From: Oribacterium asaccharolyticum ACB7
Lineage (GTDB): Bacteria; Bacillota; Clostridia; Lachnospirales; Lachnospiraceae
Length of the DNA: 64,000 bases
Assembly: GCF_000238075.1 (NCBI RefSeq)
Contig: NZ_JH414504.1
Coordinates: 354,886 to 418,885 of the forward strand
Direction: 5' to 3'
Positions within the stretch are counted from its first letter, which is position 1, and every line of letters begins with the position of its first letter. Positions 55,215 to 63,185 of this stretch are shown here, in pieces. The notes under the pieces are model-generated. The model ran no database searches. It was given only the letters and a program-made list of their open reading frames with translations, and was not told the origin of the DNA. The position numbers and the translations under genes are program-made.

Positions 55215-55634
55215 ATGGTTCAATTTATTGTAGGACAAAGAGGAAAAGGAAAGACAAAGCAGCTGATTGAGAAAGCGAATTCTACTGTCAAAGAAGCGAA
55301 GGGTAATGTCGATTTTCTGGATCGCTCCGCTCAACATATGTATGAACTGAATAATAAAATTCGTTTAATCAATGTAAATGAGTTTCAATTGGATTCTGAA
55401 GACGCTTTTATCGGGTTTGTTAGCGGTATTATTTCTCAAGATCATGATTTAGAATATCTTTTTCTCGACAGTTTTCTGAAATTAGCCTCTCTGGAGGGAA
55501 AGCCTATTACCGATTGCATCAGAAAGCTGGATTTGCTTTCCGATAAGTATAAAGTAAATATTGTAAGCAGCTTATCCATGAGCCCGGATGAGGTTCCTGC
55601 AGACTTAAAGGATCATATTGCGTTAGCACTTTAA
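55215..55634 (+). CDS. unrecognised small P-loop protein
   Basis: This 139-residue protein starts VQFIVGQRGKGKTKQ, a plausible Walker A. A later hydrophobic strand ending in DS (EYLFLDSFLKL) might be Walker B. No transmembrane segment is present. I chose ATG 55215, eight bases past AGGAGG, since the in-frame ATG 55209 lies too close to that RBS. It precedes the HlyD-like gene by two bases and is likely co-transcribed. Function unknown; an ATP-binding accessory role is inferred. Confidence 0.75.
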   Translation: MVQFIVGQRGKGKTKQLIEKANSTVKEAKGNVDFLDRSAQHMYELNNKIRLINVNEFQLDSEDAFIGFVSGIISQDHDLEYLFLDSFLKLASLEGKPITDCIRKLDLLSDKYKVNIVSSLSMSPDEVPADLKDHIALAL

Positions 55635-55636
55635 TT

Positions 55637-57022
55637 ATGGCAAATAGCGGTTATTTAAAGAAAAGAAGAAGTTTTTTCAATATAGAGGGAGTAATCTTTA
55701 TGATTATTGCTCTCTATATTCTTTTTAGTGTTATATCTTTTCTGAGGAGAGATCAAATTCGTTTTTATGAAGTGCGAGAAGGCAGCTTGGTTCGGGAAAA
55801 TCAGTATACCGGACTGATATTGAGAGAAGAAAAAGCCTATAATGCAGTTAAAAGCGGTTATATTCATTTTACGGTATCGGAAGGCAGAAGAGTTTCCAAG
55901 GGGGCGGAGCTCTATACCTTGGATGAAACCGGAAATTTGGAAAAATATCTTTCGGATCATCCTGAGCTGCAAGAGAATTTAAGTGAACAACAAATCATGG
56001 AAATTCGAAATCGATTGGAAAGCTTCTCTCGTTCTTTTCGAGATGACGAGTTTTATTCTCTCTATGCCTTTCCTTCAGGAATGGATGGAGATAATCTGGC
56101 ATTTTCCGGAGAGGATGGAATAAAGTATTTAAACAGCATTTTAAATCAGCTGGGAATTTCTTATACTGTTGAAAATGCCAAGGAGGCAGGTGTAGTGTCC
56201 TATATTTTGGACGGCTATGAAAACTGGAAAGAGGAGGATCTCTCGGCAGATACTTTTCGAAATGCCAATGGAAAGAAGGTATATATCCATGGCGGAGATC
56301 GCGTAGAGGAAGGAACGGAAATCTATAAAATCATTTCTTCTTCGAACTGGAGCCTAGTCTTTCCTTTGACGGAAGAAGAGCGGAACAGTTTGGAAAATCG
56401 TCACAAAGTAACACTTTCCTTTTCCAATCCGGATTTGGAACTTTCCGGAGAACTCTTTTTTGTTCACGGAAAAGACGGAGCGCTTTACGGAAAGGTAGAA
56501 TTAAAGAATTACATAGATTATTTCCTGGAGGATCGTTTTGTCGAATTTTCTCTCAAAGAAAAGGAAGAAAGCGGACTTAAAATTCCGGCATCCGCAGTGG
56601 TTCAAAAAGAATTCTATGTTATTCCAAATGAGTTCCTGGCTGTTTCGGCAGACGGAAGCCAGGGATTTTACAGGCAGGAGAGTGACGGAAGCACTAAGTT
56701 TATTGCCACAGAGATTTATCGGAAAGATCAGCAGTTTTCCTATATCAGTATTCCTAAAGATGAAGACAGTCATGTTTTGAAAACGGGGGACGTACTACGG
56801 AAAGAGGGAAGTTCGGATTCCTATAGCATCGGCCCTACAAAATCTTTGGAAGGTGTGTATAATATTAACAAAGGATATGCTGTTTTTCGACAGATTATTC
56901 CATTGGAAAAAAATGACGAATATATTATAGTAGAGAAGAATACTTCTTCGGGAATTGAGGTTTACGATCATATTGTATTACAGGGAGATATGGTGAGTGA
57001 CGGCCAACTGATCTTTCAATAG
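55637..57022 (+). CDS. HlyD-like membrane-fusion/adaptor protein
   Basis: This 461-residue protein has one N-terminal transmembrane helix (about residues 17-38) and an extracellular remainder with lipoyl/barrel-sandwich hybrid signatures (SGYIHFTVSEGRRVSKGAELYTLD). Similar genes are called HlyD family efflux adaptor and lie beside sepF in many Clostridia. No ABC transporter is nearby and there is no outer membrane, so an export role is doubtful; envelope or division function is inferred from context. Confidence 0.78.
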   Translation: MANSGYLKKRRSFFNIEGVIFMIIALYILFSVISFLRRDQIRFYEVREGSLVRENQYTGLILREEKAYNAVKSGYIHFTVSEGRRVSKGAELYTLDETGNLEKYLSDHPELQENLSEQQIMEIRNRLESFSRSFRDDEFYSLYAFPSGMDGDNLAFSGEDGIKYLNSILNQLGISYTVENAKEAGVVSYILDGYENWKEEDLSADTFRNANGKKVYIHGGDRVEEGTEIYKIISSSNWSLVFPLTEEERNSLENRHKVTLSFSNPDLELSGELFFVHGKDGALYGKVELKNYIDYFLEDRFVEFSLKEKEESGLKIPASAVVQKEFYVIPNEFLAVSADGSQGFYRQESDGSTKFIATEIYRKDQQFSYISIPKDEDSHVLKTGDVLRKEGSSDSYSIGPTKSLEGVYNINKGYAVFRQIIPLEKNDEYIIVEKNTSSGIEVYDHIVLQGDMVSDGQLIFQ

Positions 57023-57073
57023 AAAATGATCGCAGGAAACTTTCTGTAGAAAATGATTGCAGGGAACTTTCAA
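57020..57073 (+). repeat. 27-bp tandem duplication starting with the HlyD-like stop codon
   Basis: Copies at 57020-57046 and 57047-57073 share TAGAAAATGAT.GCAGG.AACTTTC, with differences at four positions, two of them at the very end. The second copy keeps frame, so TAG is present twice, 27 bases apart. Confidence 0.9.
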
Positions 57074-57075
57074 GC

Positions 57076-57103
57076 TTGACTTTACTTGGAAATTGAGTAA
57101 AAT
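57076..57103 (+). promoter_or_regulatory. promoter of sepF
   Basis: TTGACT (57076-57081), a 16-base spacer and TAAAAT (57098-57103), 36 bases before the sepF start. It begins right after the tandem repeat. Confidence 0.55.
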
Positions 57104-57139
57104 TATCTTGATTAACATGGCCGATATTGGGAGATTAGT

Positions 57140-57667
57140 ATGAGCTTTTTAAGTAACCTTATGACAAAGATGAATTTGAATAGAGACAGCGATGATGATT
57201 ATGATTTAGATAATGATTATGACTTCGACGACGAGTACGAAGAAGAGGAAGAAGAAGCACCGAGAAAGCCTTCCTTCTTTGGAAGACGAGTTGATGAGGA
57301 TGAAGAAGAAGCTGAACCCAAGATTCGTTTTTTCAGTAAAGCCAAGTCCAATACAAATGAAAGAAGAGCCAGCATGGAAGTTACAATGATTAAACCGAAT
57401 TCCATGGGAGATGCAACAGAGATTTGCGATTATCTTCTTAGCGGAAGAGCTGTTGTTCTGAACATGGAAGGCTTACATACTGAGGTTGCACAGAGAATCA
57501 TTGATATTTTGAGTGGAACAGCCTATGCCATTAACGGAAATCTGCAGAAGATTTCCACCTATATCTTTATTATCAGCCCTGAAGAAATTCATCTTTCCGG
57601 TGAATTCTCCGGTGCAGGTTTTGGAGGAGACGGGGAAGGTACTTTTGGAGCTTTGAACTTTAGATAA
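57140..57667 (+). CDS. sepF: cell division protein SepF
   Basis: This 175-residue protein has an N-terminal amphipathic segment (MSFLSNLMTKMNL) for membrane binding and a strongly acidic linker of Asp/Glu residues (about 18-45). The conserved core begins near EVTMIKPNSMGDATEICDYL and continues through VVLNMEGLHTEVAQRIIDIL. SepF tethers FtsZ to the membrane in Gram-positive bacteria. It has its own promoter and terminator. Confidence 0.94.
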   Translation: MSFLSNLMTKMNLNRDSDDDYDLDNDYDFDDEYEEEEEEAPRKPSFFGRRVDEDEEEAEPKIRFFSKAKSNTNERRASMEVTMIKPNSMGDATEICDYLLSGRAVVLNMEGLHTEVAQRIIDILSGTAYAINGNLQKISTYIFIISPEEIHLSGEFSGAGFGGDGEGTFGALNFR

Positions 57668-57680
57668 TAAAAAGTATATA

Positions 57681-57710
57681 GGCATATCCCGAAAGGATAT
57701 GCCTTTTTTT
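57681..57710 (+). terminator. Rho-independent terminator of sepF
   Basis: GGCATATCC pairs perfectly with GGATATGCC around CGAAA, followed by seven T residues. It lies 13 bases after sepF and just before aroB. Confidence 0.92.
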
Positions 57711-57726
57711 AATGCAAGGAGCAGAT

Positions 57727-58806
57727 ATGCGAAAGCTGGATATTTACGAGAAAGATTTTCATAGTTATTCCATTTATTTGGAGAAAAATTTTTCTGGAAT
57801 TTCGGAAAAATTAAAGGAACTGGACTGCAAGGAACAGAAGGTTTTGATTGTAACGGATGACCATGTCGCTCCGCTTTATCTTAAAGAACTCGAGGATAAG
57901 ATCCGTTCCTCTTTCTCGGCAATGGAATCCGTAGTGCTTCCTTCCGGGGAAGAAAATAAAACCTTATCCCATATTGCTACAATTTATGAGGCGGCAATTG
58001 CTTTCGGGTTACAACGGAAGGATTTTATGATTGCGCTTGGTGGCGGAGTAGTGGGAGATATGACGGGATTTGCTGCCGCAACCTACTTAAGGGGAATACG
58101 CTTTATTCAAATTCCGACCACCCTTCTTGCCCAGGTTGATTCTTCTATCGGAGGAAAGACAGGAGTGGACTTTCAGCATTATAAAAACATGGTTGGAGCG
58201 TTTCATATGCCCTGCCTGGTTTATTCCTCGATGCATACACTTTCTTCTCTGCCTGAACTGCAATATGCGTCAGGGATGGGAGAAATTATTAAGCATGCAT
58301 TAATTCATAATCCAAAGTATCTCCCGTATTTAATGGAGCACAGACAGGGATTAATCGAAAAAGATGCGGATACCCTCTTAGAGACCATTTATCAGAGCAA
58401 CAGAATCAAAAAATACTTTGTCGAAAAGGATCCTTTTGAACATGGAGACAGAAAATTCTTGAATTTTGGACATAGCTTGGGACATGCGATAGAGAAAGTT
58501 GCCGATTTCTCCTACAGTCACGGACAATGTGTGGCCTTCGGTTCCCTTATGGCACTGAGTCTTTGTGCAGGGATATCCGAGGATGAACGAAAGAGTATTG
58601 AAGAATTGATGCAAGATTTATCTTTGGAAGTCCGTTGCAAAAAAATGGATTTTGAGTCAGTCTTTTCTGCCATGAAAAAAGATAAAAAACAAAATAAAGA
58701 CCATTTGCAATTTATTTTGCTGCATCATCTTTGTTCTCCTTATATTGACGAAGCTTTGGAGAAGGAAACACTGGAGCAGGCTTTTTATCGTTTTGTGGAG
58801 GACTAG
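57727..58806 (+). CDS. aroB: 3-dehydroquinate synthase
   Basis: This 359-residue shikimate-pathway enzyme converts DAHP to 3-dehydroquinate. The NAD-binding block is LGGGVVGDMTGFAAATYLRG near residue 105. PTTLLAQVDSSIGGKTGVD and the metal-binding NFGHSLGHAIE are present. I chose ATG 57727 with AAGGAG just upstream; the ATG at 57712 abuts the terminator. Other shikimate genes are not nearby, and its stop is directly followed by lspA. Confidence 0.95.
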   Translation: MRKLDIYEKDFHSYSIYLEKNFSGISEKLKELDCKEQKVLIVTDDHVAPLYLKELEDKIRSSFSAMESVVLPSGEENKTLSHIATIYEAAIAFGLQRKDFMIALGGGVVGDMTGFAAATYLRGIRFIQIPTTLLAQVDSSIGGKTGVDFQHYKNMVGAFHMPCLVYSSMHTLSSLPELQYASGMGEIIKHALIHNPKYLPYLMEHRQGLIEKDADTLLETIYQSNRIKKYFVEKDPFEHGDRKFLNFGHSLGHAIEKVADFSYSHGQCVAFGSLMALSLCAGISEDERKSIEELMQDLSLEVRCKKMDFESVFSAMKKDKKQNKDHLQFILLHHLCSPYIDEALEKETLEQAFYRFVED

Positions 58807-59376
58807 ATGAATAAGATTCGACGCTATTTGCTTTTTTTTATCCTTGCTGCGGTTCTTGTCGGGATGGATCAATGGACGAAGCATTGGGCCGTGAGTACGC
58901 TGAAGACCGGAACGGAAATTTCCCTCATCCCCCATACTCTTTCTCTTGTTTATGTGGAAAATCCGGGTGCCGCTTTCGGGATTTTACACGGACAGCAGGG
59001 CTTCTTTTTGTTGATTACCGTGATTGTATTGACGGGAATCTTATATGTTCTTTGGAAGCTTCCACTGCATTGTAAGGCGAAAAATTTTGAAGGGGAAAGA
59101 GTCCGGGAAAATAAAGGGAAATCTTATTATCCTCTATTTATCGCGCTTTGTTTTGTTTTTTCCGGTGCAATCGGAAACTTTATTGATAGGCAGCTTCAAT
59201 CCTATGTTGTGGATTTTATTTATTTCAGTCCTATTGACTTTCCTGTTTTTAACGTAGCGGATATCTATGTTACTTGTGCTTCTTTCTTACTTGTGTATTT
59301 ACTCGGGTTTTACTACAAGGAAGAAGATATGGGCTTTTTAAAAAAGACATCCAAACAAAATGAGGCGGAAAACTAA
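58807..59376 (+). CDS. lspA: lipoprotein signal peptidase II
   Basis: This 189-residue membrane aspartic protease has four hydrophobic segments. Catalytic aspartates are visible in GNFIDRQLQSYVVDFI and FPVFNVADIYVT, and the GMDQWTKHWA block is typical. An insert of about 20 residues (KAKNFEGERVRENKG type) lies between the second and third helices. It cleaves lipoprotein signal peptides, including that of LivK here. The stop overlaps the next start by one base. Confidence 0.94.
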   Translation: MNKIRRYLLFFILAAVLVGMDQWTKHWAVSTLKTGTEISLIPHTLSLVYVENPGAAFGILHGQQGFFLLITVIVLTGILYVLWKLPLHCKAKNFEGERVRENKGKSYYPLFIALCFVFSGAIGNFIDRQLQSYVVDFIYFSPIDFPVFNVADIYVTCASFLLVYLLGFYYKEEDMGFLKKTSKQNEAEN

Positions 59377-60290
59377 TGGTTTTTATTGTTGAAGACGTCG
59401 ATGCGGGAAAACGTCTGGACAGTTTTCTTGCGGAGAAAAATACTGCAAACTATACCAGATCTTTTATCGGGAAAATGATAGAGGAAAATTTGGTTCTGTA
59501 CAATGGAAAGCCGTCCAAGGCTTCTACAAAGATTAAGACAGGAGACAGAATTGAACTGTTTGAAAAAGAACCGGAACCTTTGGCTGTAAAAGGGGAAGAA
59601 ATTCCCTTGGAAATCGTTTATGAAGATGATGATCTGATGGTGATTAATAAGCCGAGAGGAATGGTTGTTCATCCTGCTCCCGGTCATACATCCGGGACTC
59701 TTGTCAATGCAGTGCTTTCTCACGCCGGAGAGAGTTTATCCTCCATTAACGGCGTTTTACGTCCCGGAATTGTACATAGAATTGATAAGGATACATCCGG
59801 CTTGATTTTAGTTTGTAAAAATGATTTTAGTCATAAAGCTTTGGCAAAGCAATTGGAAGAACACAGCATTACTCGTCGTTATCATGCTATTTGTTCGGGA
59901 AGATTGAAAGAAGAGCAGGGGACCGTTTCCGCTCCTATCGGTAGAGATGAAAAAAACAGAAAACAACAGGCGATAAATTACAAGCATGGAAAAGAAGCGA
60001 TAACCCATTATCGGCTTTTGGAAAATCTGCAAAATGCCAGTCTTTTGGAATGCCGTTTGGAGACCGGAAGAACCCACCAGATTCGTGTACATATGAAAAG
60101 TATCGGACATCCGCTATTGGGAGATCCTTTATACGGCCCGAAAAAGAATCTTTATGCAATAAAAGGCCAGGCTCTTCATGCTATGGTTTTGGGTTTTGTT
60201 CATCCGCGAAGCGGAGAGTATATGGAATTTTCCGCAGATTATCCGGAAGATTTTCAAAAGCTTCTGAACAAACTTCGCATGATAAGATAA
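59376..60290 (+). CDS. RluD-family 23S rRNA pseudouridine synthase
   Basis: This 304-residue enzyme has an N-terminal S4-type RNA-binding domain (DAGKRLDSFLAEK) and the catalytic motif HRIDKDTSGLILVCK with the nucleophilic aspartate; LETGRTHQIRVHM is also present. It likely modifies helix 69 uridines of 23S rRNA. The lspA-rluD pair is a common Firmicutes arrangement. Confidence 0.93.
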   Translation: MVFIVEDVDAGKRLDSFLAEKNTANYTRSFIGKMIEENLVLYNGKPSKASTKIKTGDRIELFEKEPEPLAVKGEEIPLEIVYEDDDLMVINKPRGMVVHPAPGHTSGTLVNAVLSHAGESLSSINGVLRPGIVHRIDKDTSGLILVCKNDFSHKALAKQLEEHSITRRYHAICSGRLKEEQGTVSAPIGRDEKNRKQQAINYKHGKEAITHYRLLENLQNASLLECRLETGRTHQIRVHMKSIGHPLLGDPLYGPKKNLYAIKGQALHAMVLGFVHPRSGEYMEFSADYPEDFQKLLNKLRMIR

Positions 60291-60416
60291 AAATTTTTCA
60301 AGAAATGTAATAGAAGTTTATCAAACTCTTAAAGCATAGATTTTACTTCGGTTGTAGAATAACGAAATTCAAAAAGAGAGAAGCGGAATACGGTAGAGGT
60401 AAGGGAGAAAAGAGTT

Positions 60417-60689
60417 TTGATTCACTTTTATAAATGGATAAAAATGAGCAAAGAGAAGTTTAAGCGGATTGGTACAAAGCAATATATCCTTGTGTTCACT
60501 TTTATTTTTCTGGGTCTTTTATATTTGAAAAATGCTTCTGCAAAAAAAGAAGAAGCACCGGTTGCCGAATCGGTACTTAGCAGTAGTACTCTACCGACTA
60601 TGAAACTGTACTATGACAGAGCGGAAGATTCTTTTATAAATTACAGTCCAAAGATTGATGTTTATAATCTTTTCTATAGAAAAAAATAA
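60417..60689 (+). CDS. N-terminal fragment of frameshifted NlpC/P60 protein
   Basis: This 90-codon frame encodes a basic start, one transmembrane helix (ILVFTFIFLGLLYL) and an exported spacer ending YNLFYRKK. It starts at TTG 60417 or ATG 60444. It is cut by TAA at 60687 just after a run of seven A residues (60680-60686). With six A residues it would run on into the next frame as YRKNKEGQSIGDQF, supplying the missing secretion signal of the hydrolase. Confidence 0.75.
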   Translation: MIHFYKWIKMSKEKFKRIGTKQYILVFTFIFLGLLYLKNASAKKEEAPVAESVLSSSTLPTMKLYYDRAEDSFINYSPKIDVYNLFYRKK

Positions 60690-62283
60690 GGAAGGACAAT
60701 CCATAGGAGATCAATTCTATAAAGAAATGATGAGTATGGACAGTCGGTACTTGGCTTCTATCACGGATGAGGCAGGAGAAACGCCGGAAAAGGTGGCAAA
60801 AAGCCTGGGGATTAAACGTTCCCGTATTATGGGAAAATATAATCCTGCGATACAGGGAGAAAATGAAAATCGTTCCGCTTCTTATCCGGTGGCCTATTTT
60901 AAAAATATTCACTATCGATTTCTAAACGGAGACGGGCAGGAGATTGAGGATTCCAGTAATGTTAAAGACATTCTTGCCATGGCATCCGTTTATAGCTATA
61001 AGCATAATTATCTGGATATTGAGCATTTCAAGGAAATCTGTCAGGAACTCTACTTAAAGTCTCATTCCTACAGCTTATCCATCAGTCCTGTCTATTATGA
61101 TGATGGCTGTGTCAATCTCAGCGCAAAAGAAGAGGCGGAAAATGCCGGAGGAAAGTCTGTAGAAGAAATTCAAAAAGAAGAAAAACAAACGGAAGGGATG
61201 GAAGAGAGTAAGAAAGATTCGACGGAGAGTGCTTCCGAGACACAGATTGGAAAGGAAGCGGAAGGTCAGGAAGAAAAATTATCGGGAAAACAAATTGAAG
61301 ACGGAAATGTAGCGGAAAAAGAGAAGCCGGAAGAAACGGTTCTTTCCAATGTGTCTCTCGAATCGAGTGCTTCAACTGAAAGTACAGAGGAAAGCTCAGC
61401 TTCGGACCCCGCTGAAGAAGCAAATAAAGAAAGGAAAGAAGGGGAGAACGACAGTGCTAAAGTAAGTCCTTCTGAAATGGAAAACGGGAGTGCTAAAAAA
61501 GCAAAGAAAACAACCGAAAGTAGTGAAAAGAAGAGTTTACCGAAGAATTATTGTCCCGGCCATGTTGACTTGACGATTACGATCCAAGTCAAGAAATTTG
61601 GAGATCAAAACGGTTTGAAAGAAATCATTCTGGATTCTTTAAAAAAGGATGAGCCATTTGACAATATGCCAAGCTCCCGATGGAAGGGGTGGAATGAGGA
61701 ATGCATTAATGCAGTGAATCAATTAATAGATACAGACTGGTTCAATGCATACGGTTTAAGTTTATCCACTGTTGAAACCAAGATGCCGCTTAGTGAAGAA
61801 GAAATTTCTCGCTACATGAGTATGCTGCCGGAGAATTTGAGTGCAGAACGAAAGAATGTGATATACTATGCCCTAAGCGCTGTAGGGAAGGTTCCCTATT
61901 ATTATGGCGGAAAGGCAGCAAAGCAGGGATTGGATGGAAACCAATTCGGAAAAACCGTTGGTCGGGATTATAAAGGAAGAAATAAAAAGGGGCTGGATTG
62001 CTCGGGATTTGTACAATGGGCGTATTGGAGCGGCGCGGAAAATCCCCTGGATTTTGCTTCCAGTACGAAGGAACTCGTTGGAAAGGGAAATAAAATTAAA
62101 CGCAGTGAATTGATTCCCGGAGATCTGGTGATTCAGCCCAGCGGGGAAAGCCATGTTGTGATGTTTTTGGCATGGACGGAAGAAGGACAAATGCTTGCCA
62201 TTCATGAGAACTCTACGGCAGGAACCGTTTCCGTAGATGAGGTTTCTGCAAACTATCCTTATTACAGGAGTATTCTACCTTAG
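60655..62283 (+). CDS. NlpC/P60-family cell-wall hydrolase, N-terminus in another frame
   Basis: The 542-codon frame lacks a credible start with RBS and lacks a signal sequence; authentic homology probably begins about NKEGQSIG (from 60687). The middle (about 160-290) is Glu/Ser/Lys-rich and low-complexity. The C-terminal catalytic domain has the nucleophile in GLDCSGFVQWAYW near codon 446 and the histidine in SHVVMFLAW near 498. Such enzymes cut peptide bonds in peptidoglycan. Whether the gene is phase-variable, broken or affected by a sequencing error cannot be told here. Confidence 0.8.
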   Translation: MMFIIFSIEKNKEGQSIGDQFYKEMMSMDSRYLASITDEAGETPEKVAKSLGIKRSRIMGKYNPAIQGENENRSASYPVAYFKNIHYRFLNGDGQEIEDSSNVKDILAMASVYSYKHNYLDIEHFKEICQELYLKSHSYSLSISPVYYDDGCVNLSAKEEAENAGGKSVEEIQKEEKQTEGMEESKKDSTESASETQIGKEAEGQEEKLSGKQIEDGNVAEKEKPEETVLSNVSLESSASTESTEESSASDPAEEANKERKEGENDSAKVSPSEMENGSAKKAKKTTESSEKKSLPKNYCPGHVDLTITIQVKKFGDQNGLKEIILDSLKKDEPFDNMPSSRWKGWNEECINAVNQLIDTDWFNAYGLSLSTVETKMPLSEEEISRYMSMLPENLSAERKNVIYYALSAVGKVPYYYGGKAAKQGLDGNQFGKTVGRDYKGRNKKGLDCSGFVQWAYWSGAENPLDFASSTKELVGKGNKIKRSELIPGDLVIQPSGESHVVMFLAWTEEGQMLAIHENSTAGTVSVDEVSANYPYYRSILP

Positions 62284-62344
62284 GCGTTTTGGAGCTGATT
62301 GTCCAGTCAAGCTTGTTTTTTGTGCTGTAAAGAAATAGCGATAT

Positions 62345-62390
62345 TTTTCACTTTGAAATCAAGAAAATTTTCACTTTGGAATCAAGAAAA
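62345..62390 (+). repeat. 23-bp tandem duplication before the rplU promoter
   Basis: TTTTCACTTTGAAATCAAG... at 62345-62367 is repeated at 62368-62390 with one change (AAATC to GAATC). It ends five bases before the rplU -35 box. Confidence 0.92.
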
Positions 62391-62394
62391 CTGC

Positions 62395-62423
62395 TTGACG
62401 GAAGAAGGAAAATACTGTAGAGT
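62395..62423 (+). promoter_or_regulatory. promoter of rplU-rpmA
   Basis: TTGACG (62395-62400), a 17-base spacer and TAGAGT (62418-62423). The leader to rplU is about 75 bases. Confidence 0.6.
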
Positions 62424-62429
62424 AGCTTA

Positions 62430-62502
62430 GATGCCGCATAGCTAGGTTTAAGCAGTGTCAACTCACCAAAGCTAGCGAGTAAATTTATAGGAGGATGTCC
62501 TA
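62430..62502 (+). ncRNA. L21 leader (ribosomal protein autoregulatory mRNA leader)
   Basis: The sequence ATGCCGCATAGCTAGG, GTTTAAGCAGTG and AGCTAGCGAG resembles the Firmicutes L21 leader upstream of rplU. TAGCT near 62440 can pair with AGCTA near 62470 across a conserved-looking loop. Close to the start, TAGGA (62488-62492) pairs with TCCTA (62498-62502), partly burying the AGGAGG RBS. Recognised from memory of the family; not checked by covariance model. Confidence 0.5.
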
Positions 62503-62503
62503 A

Positions 62504-62809
62504 ATGTATGCAGTTATTGTAAGTGGCGGAAAGCAGTACAAAGTCAGTGAAGGCGATGTAATCCGCGTAGAGAAGTTGGAAGTGGAAGAGGGAGCAAAGG
62601 TTTCCTTTGATCAGGTTCTTCTTATTAACGACGGTTCTCTGAAGATTGGTACTCCCACTGTGAAAGGTGCGAAGGTTTCCGGAACGGTTCTTCAGAACGG
62701 TAAGGGCAAGAAGGTTATTGTTTACCGTTACAAGAGAAAGTCCGGTTATCACAAGAAGAACGGTCACAGACAGCTCTTTACGGAAGTAAAGATTGACAAG
62801 ATCGGTTAA
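62504..62809 (+). CDS. rplU: 50S ribosomal protein L21
   Basis: This 101-residue protein begins MYAVIVSGGKQYKVSEGDVI and ends with the basic block YRYKRKSGYHKKNGHRQLFTE, both diagnostic of L21. It binds 23S rRNA in the large subunit. It sits in the standard rplU-rpmA-obgE order, but the Prp protease gene often found next is absent. Confidence 0.98.
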   Translation: MYAVIVSGGKQYKVSEGDVIRVEKLEVEEGAKVSFDQVLLINDGSLKIGTPTVKGAKVSGTVLQNGKGKKVIVYRYKRKSGYHKKNGHRQLFTEVKIDKIG

Positions 62810-62861
62810 TTCGTAACGAGTAGGAAGTATCAAACTCGTTTATTGCAGGAAGGAGTAAAAA

Positions 62862-63119
62862 ATGGCTCATCATAAGGGTATGGGCTCTACCAAAAACGGT
62901 AGAGATTCTAATTCAAAAAGACTTGGTGCGAAAAGAGCAGACGGACAGTTTGTAAAGGCAGGAAATATCCTGTACAAGCAAAACGGCACAAGAATTCATC
63001 CGGGTCAAAATGTAGGCTTGGGAAATGATTTCACCTTATTCGCTAAGGTTGACGGTGTTGTAAAGTTCGGCCGATTAGGTAGAGATCGTAAGCAGGTTTC
63101 TGTTCTTCCAAGGGCATAA
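62862..63119 (+). CDS. rpmA: 50S ribosomal protein L27, without the Prp-cleaved N-terminal extension
   Basis: This 85-residue protein starts [20 protein letters not shown]. Many Firmicutes L27 proteins begin with a short extension ending in FA that is removed by the Prp protease; here the ATG at 62862, nine bases past AAGGAG, gives the already-trimmed form. The lack of prp between rplU and rpmA (only 52 bases) agrees with that. Its N-terminus reaches the peptidyl-transferase centre. Confidence 0.97.
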   Translation: MAHHKGMGSTKNGRDSNSKRLGAKRADGQFVKAGNILYKQNGTRIHPGQNVGLGNDFTLFAKVDGVVKFGRLGRDRKQVSVLPRA

Positions 63120-63128
63120 AGAAATGTT

Positions 63129-63161
63129 AACCCCATGCCGGTTTCCGGTGTGGGGTTTTTT
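63129..63161 (+). terminator. terminator between rpmA and obgE
   Basis: AACCCCATGCCGG pairs with CCGGTGTGGGGTT (two wobbles) around TTT, followed by a T-run to 63161. obgE would rely on read-through or its own promoter. Confidence 0.85.
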
Positions 63162-63168
63162 CTTCAAT

Positions 63169-63185
63169 ATAAAAGGAGCTTTTAT
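63169..63185 (+). promoter_or_regulatory. palindrome enclosing the obgE RBS and start
   Basis: ATAAAAG (63169-63175) and CTTTTAT (63179-63185) are exact reverse complements around GAG. The Shine-Dalgarno AAGGAG and the first two bases of ATG 63184 lie inside. A shorter form of the same string (AAAAGGAGCTTTTATG) precedes gpsA at 16887. Confidence 0.45.
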
